Assembly: GCA_014896635.1 (NCBI GenBank)
Contig: JADBKA010000271.1
Span: 1-5,950, forward strand
Source: Ktedonobacteraceae bacterium
Lineage (GTDB): Bacteria; Chloroflexota; Ktedonobacteria; Ktedonobacterales; Ktedonobacteraceae
Direction: 5' to 3'
DNA length: 5,950 nucleotides
Position numbers and translations under genes: made by a program. Positions within the stretch are counted from its first letter, which is position 1. Each line of letters starts with the position of its first letter. Of this stretch, positions 5,723 to 5,950 are shown piece by piece. The notes below the pieces were generated by a model. The model was not told where the DNA came from, did not search any database, and was given only the letters and a program-made list of their open reading frames with translations.

Positions 5723-5895
5723 ATTTCAATCCCTAACGGGCTTCAGAGGCCATTCCGACGCCGAAACCAGACGATGCGCCACTTGTTTCAATCCCTAACG
5801 GGCTTCAGAGGCCATTCCGACCTGCCGCTGTCCCATACTAAATGCGGTCGGCGAGGTGGTTTCAATCCCTAACGGGCTTCAGAGGCCATTCCGAC
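5723..5895 (-). CRISPR. Second cluster of three CRISPR-type repeats
   Basis: Three further 37-base copies lie at 5723-5759, 5785-5821 and 5859-5895, in the same orientation as the first cluster. Repeats 5 and 6 are identical to repeats 1 and 3. Repeat 4 has A for G at its first + strand base, which is the last base in the - orientation. The intervals are 25 bases (5760-5784) and 37 bases (5822-5858). The 37-base interval has the same length as the one between repeats 1 and 2, so a 74-base period looks original. No further copy appears in 5896-5950, where I recognise nothing else. Whether this is the end of a larger array to the right cannot be seen here. Confidence 0.8.
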
Positions 5896-5950
5896 TCGCT
5901 TGCTGGCCTGTGCTCATCCTGCTACAGAGCTTCTACACCGTAGCGCATGC

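Noticed and set aside
5542..5736. Small + strand open frame across the intergenic gap
   Set aside because: It has no ribosome site or recognisable domain, starts inside the - strand ffh promoter and ends in repeat 4.
5355..5895. The 37-base repeats as a transposon or MITE
   Set aside because: They have no terminal inverted repeats and no transposase, and the ATTGAAAC end, 37-base length and two 37-base intervals fit CRISPR repeats better. Only one copy has a flanking duplication.

Overview
The window reads as part of a bacterial chromosome with moderately high GC. The protein styles suggest a filamentous Chloroflexota of the Ktedonobacteria type: an Ffh with a Pro/Gly-rich and Lys/Arg-rich tail, a large lipoprotein L,D-transpeptidase with a long helical N-terminus, and a two-helix membrane protein carrying PH-like repeats. 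The lineage is an inference from these features, not a database match.

Left part (1-953, + strand): a hairpin near the edge, then a textbook sigma-70 promoter (TTGACT, 17 bp, TACAAT) driving a two-gene toxin-antitoxin operon. The first gene encodes a ribbon-helix-helix type antitoxin. The second encodes a MazF/PemK family endoribonuclease toxin, and the two overlap by ATGA.

Middle part (934-5334, - strand, read right to left): a tightly packed, probably co-transcribed set. It runs ffh (signal recognition particle GTPase), then an L,D-transpeptidase lipoprotein gene 7 bases downstream whose Shine-Dalgarno sequence lies in the end of ffh, then 29 bases further a two-pass membrane protein with three PH-like repeats. 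The last gene converges on the toxin gene and the two overlap by 20 bases. The set brings together protein targeting to the membrane and envelope proteins.

Right part (5355-5950): six near-identical copies of a 37-base CRISPR-type repeat, all in the same orientation. On the - strand each intact copy ends in the classic ATTGAAAC. Spacing is irregular: intervals are 37, 20, 200, 25 and 37 bases, and no cas gene is in the window. The ffh promoter (TTGACT, 17 bp, TATACT on the - strand) sits in the 200-base gap. Its predicted start lies a few bases before repeat 3, so repeats 3, 2 and 1 would make up most of the ffh mRNA leader in crRNA orientation. The last copy ends exactly where the ffh Shine-Dalgarno region begins. 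Part of the promoter (16 bp of -10 and initiation region) is duplicated between repeats 2 and 3. This CRISPR-repeat leader on an essential housekeeping gene is the most notable thing in the window.
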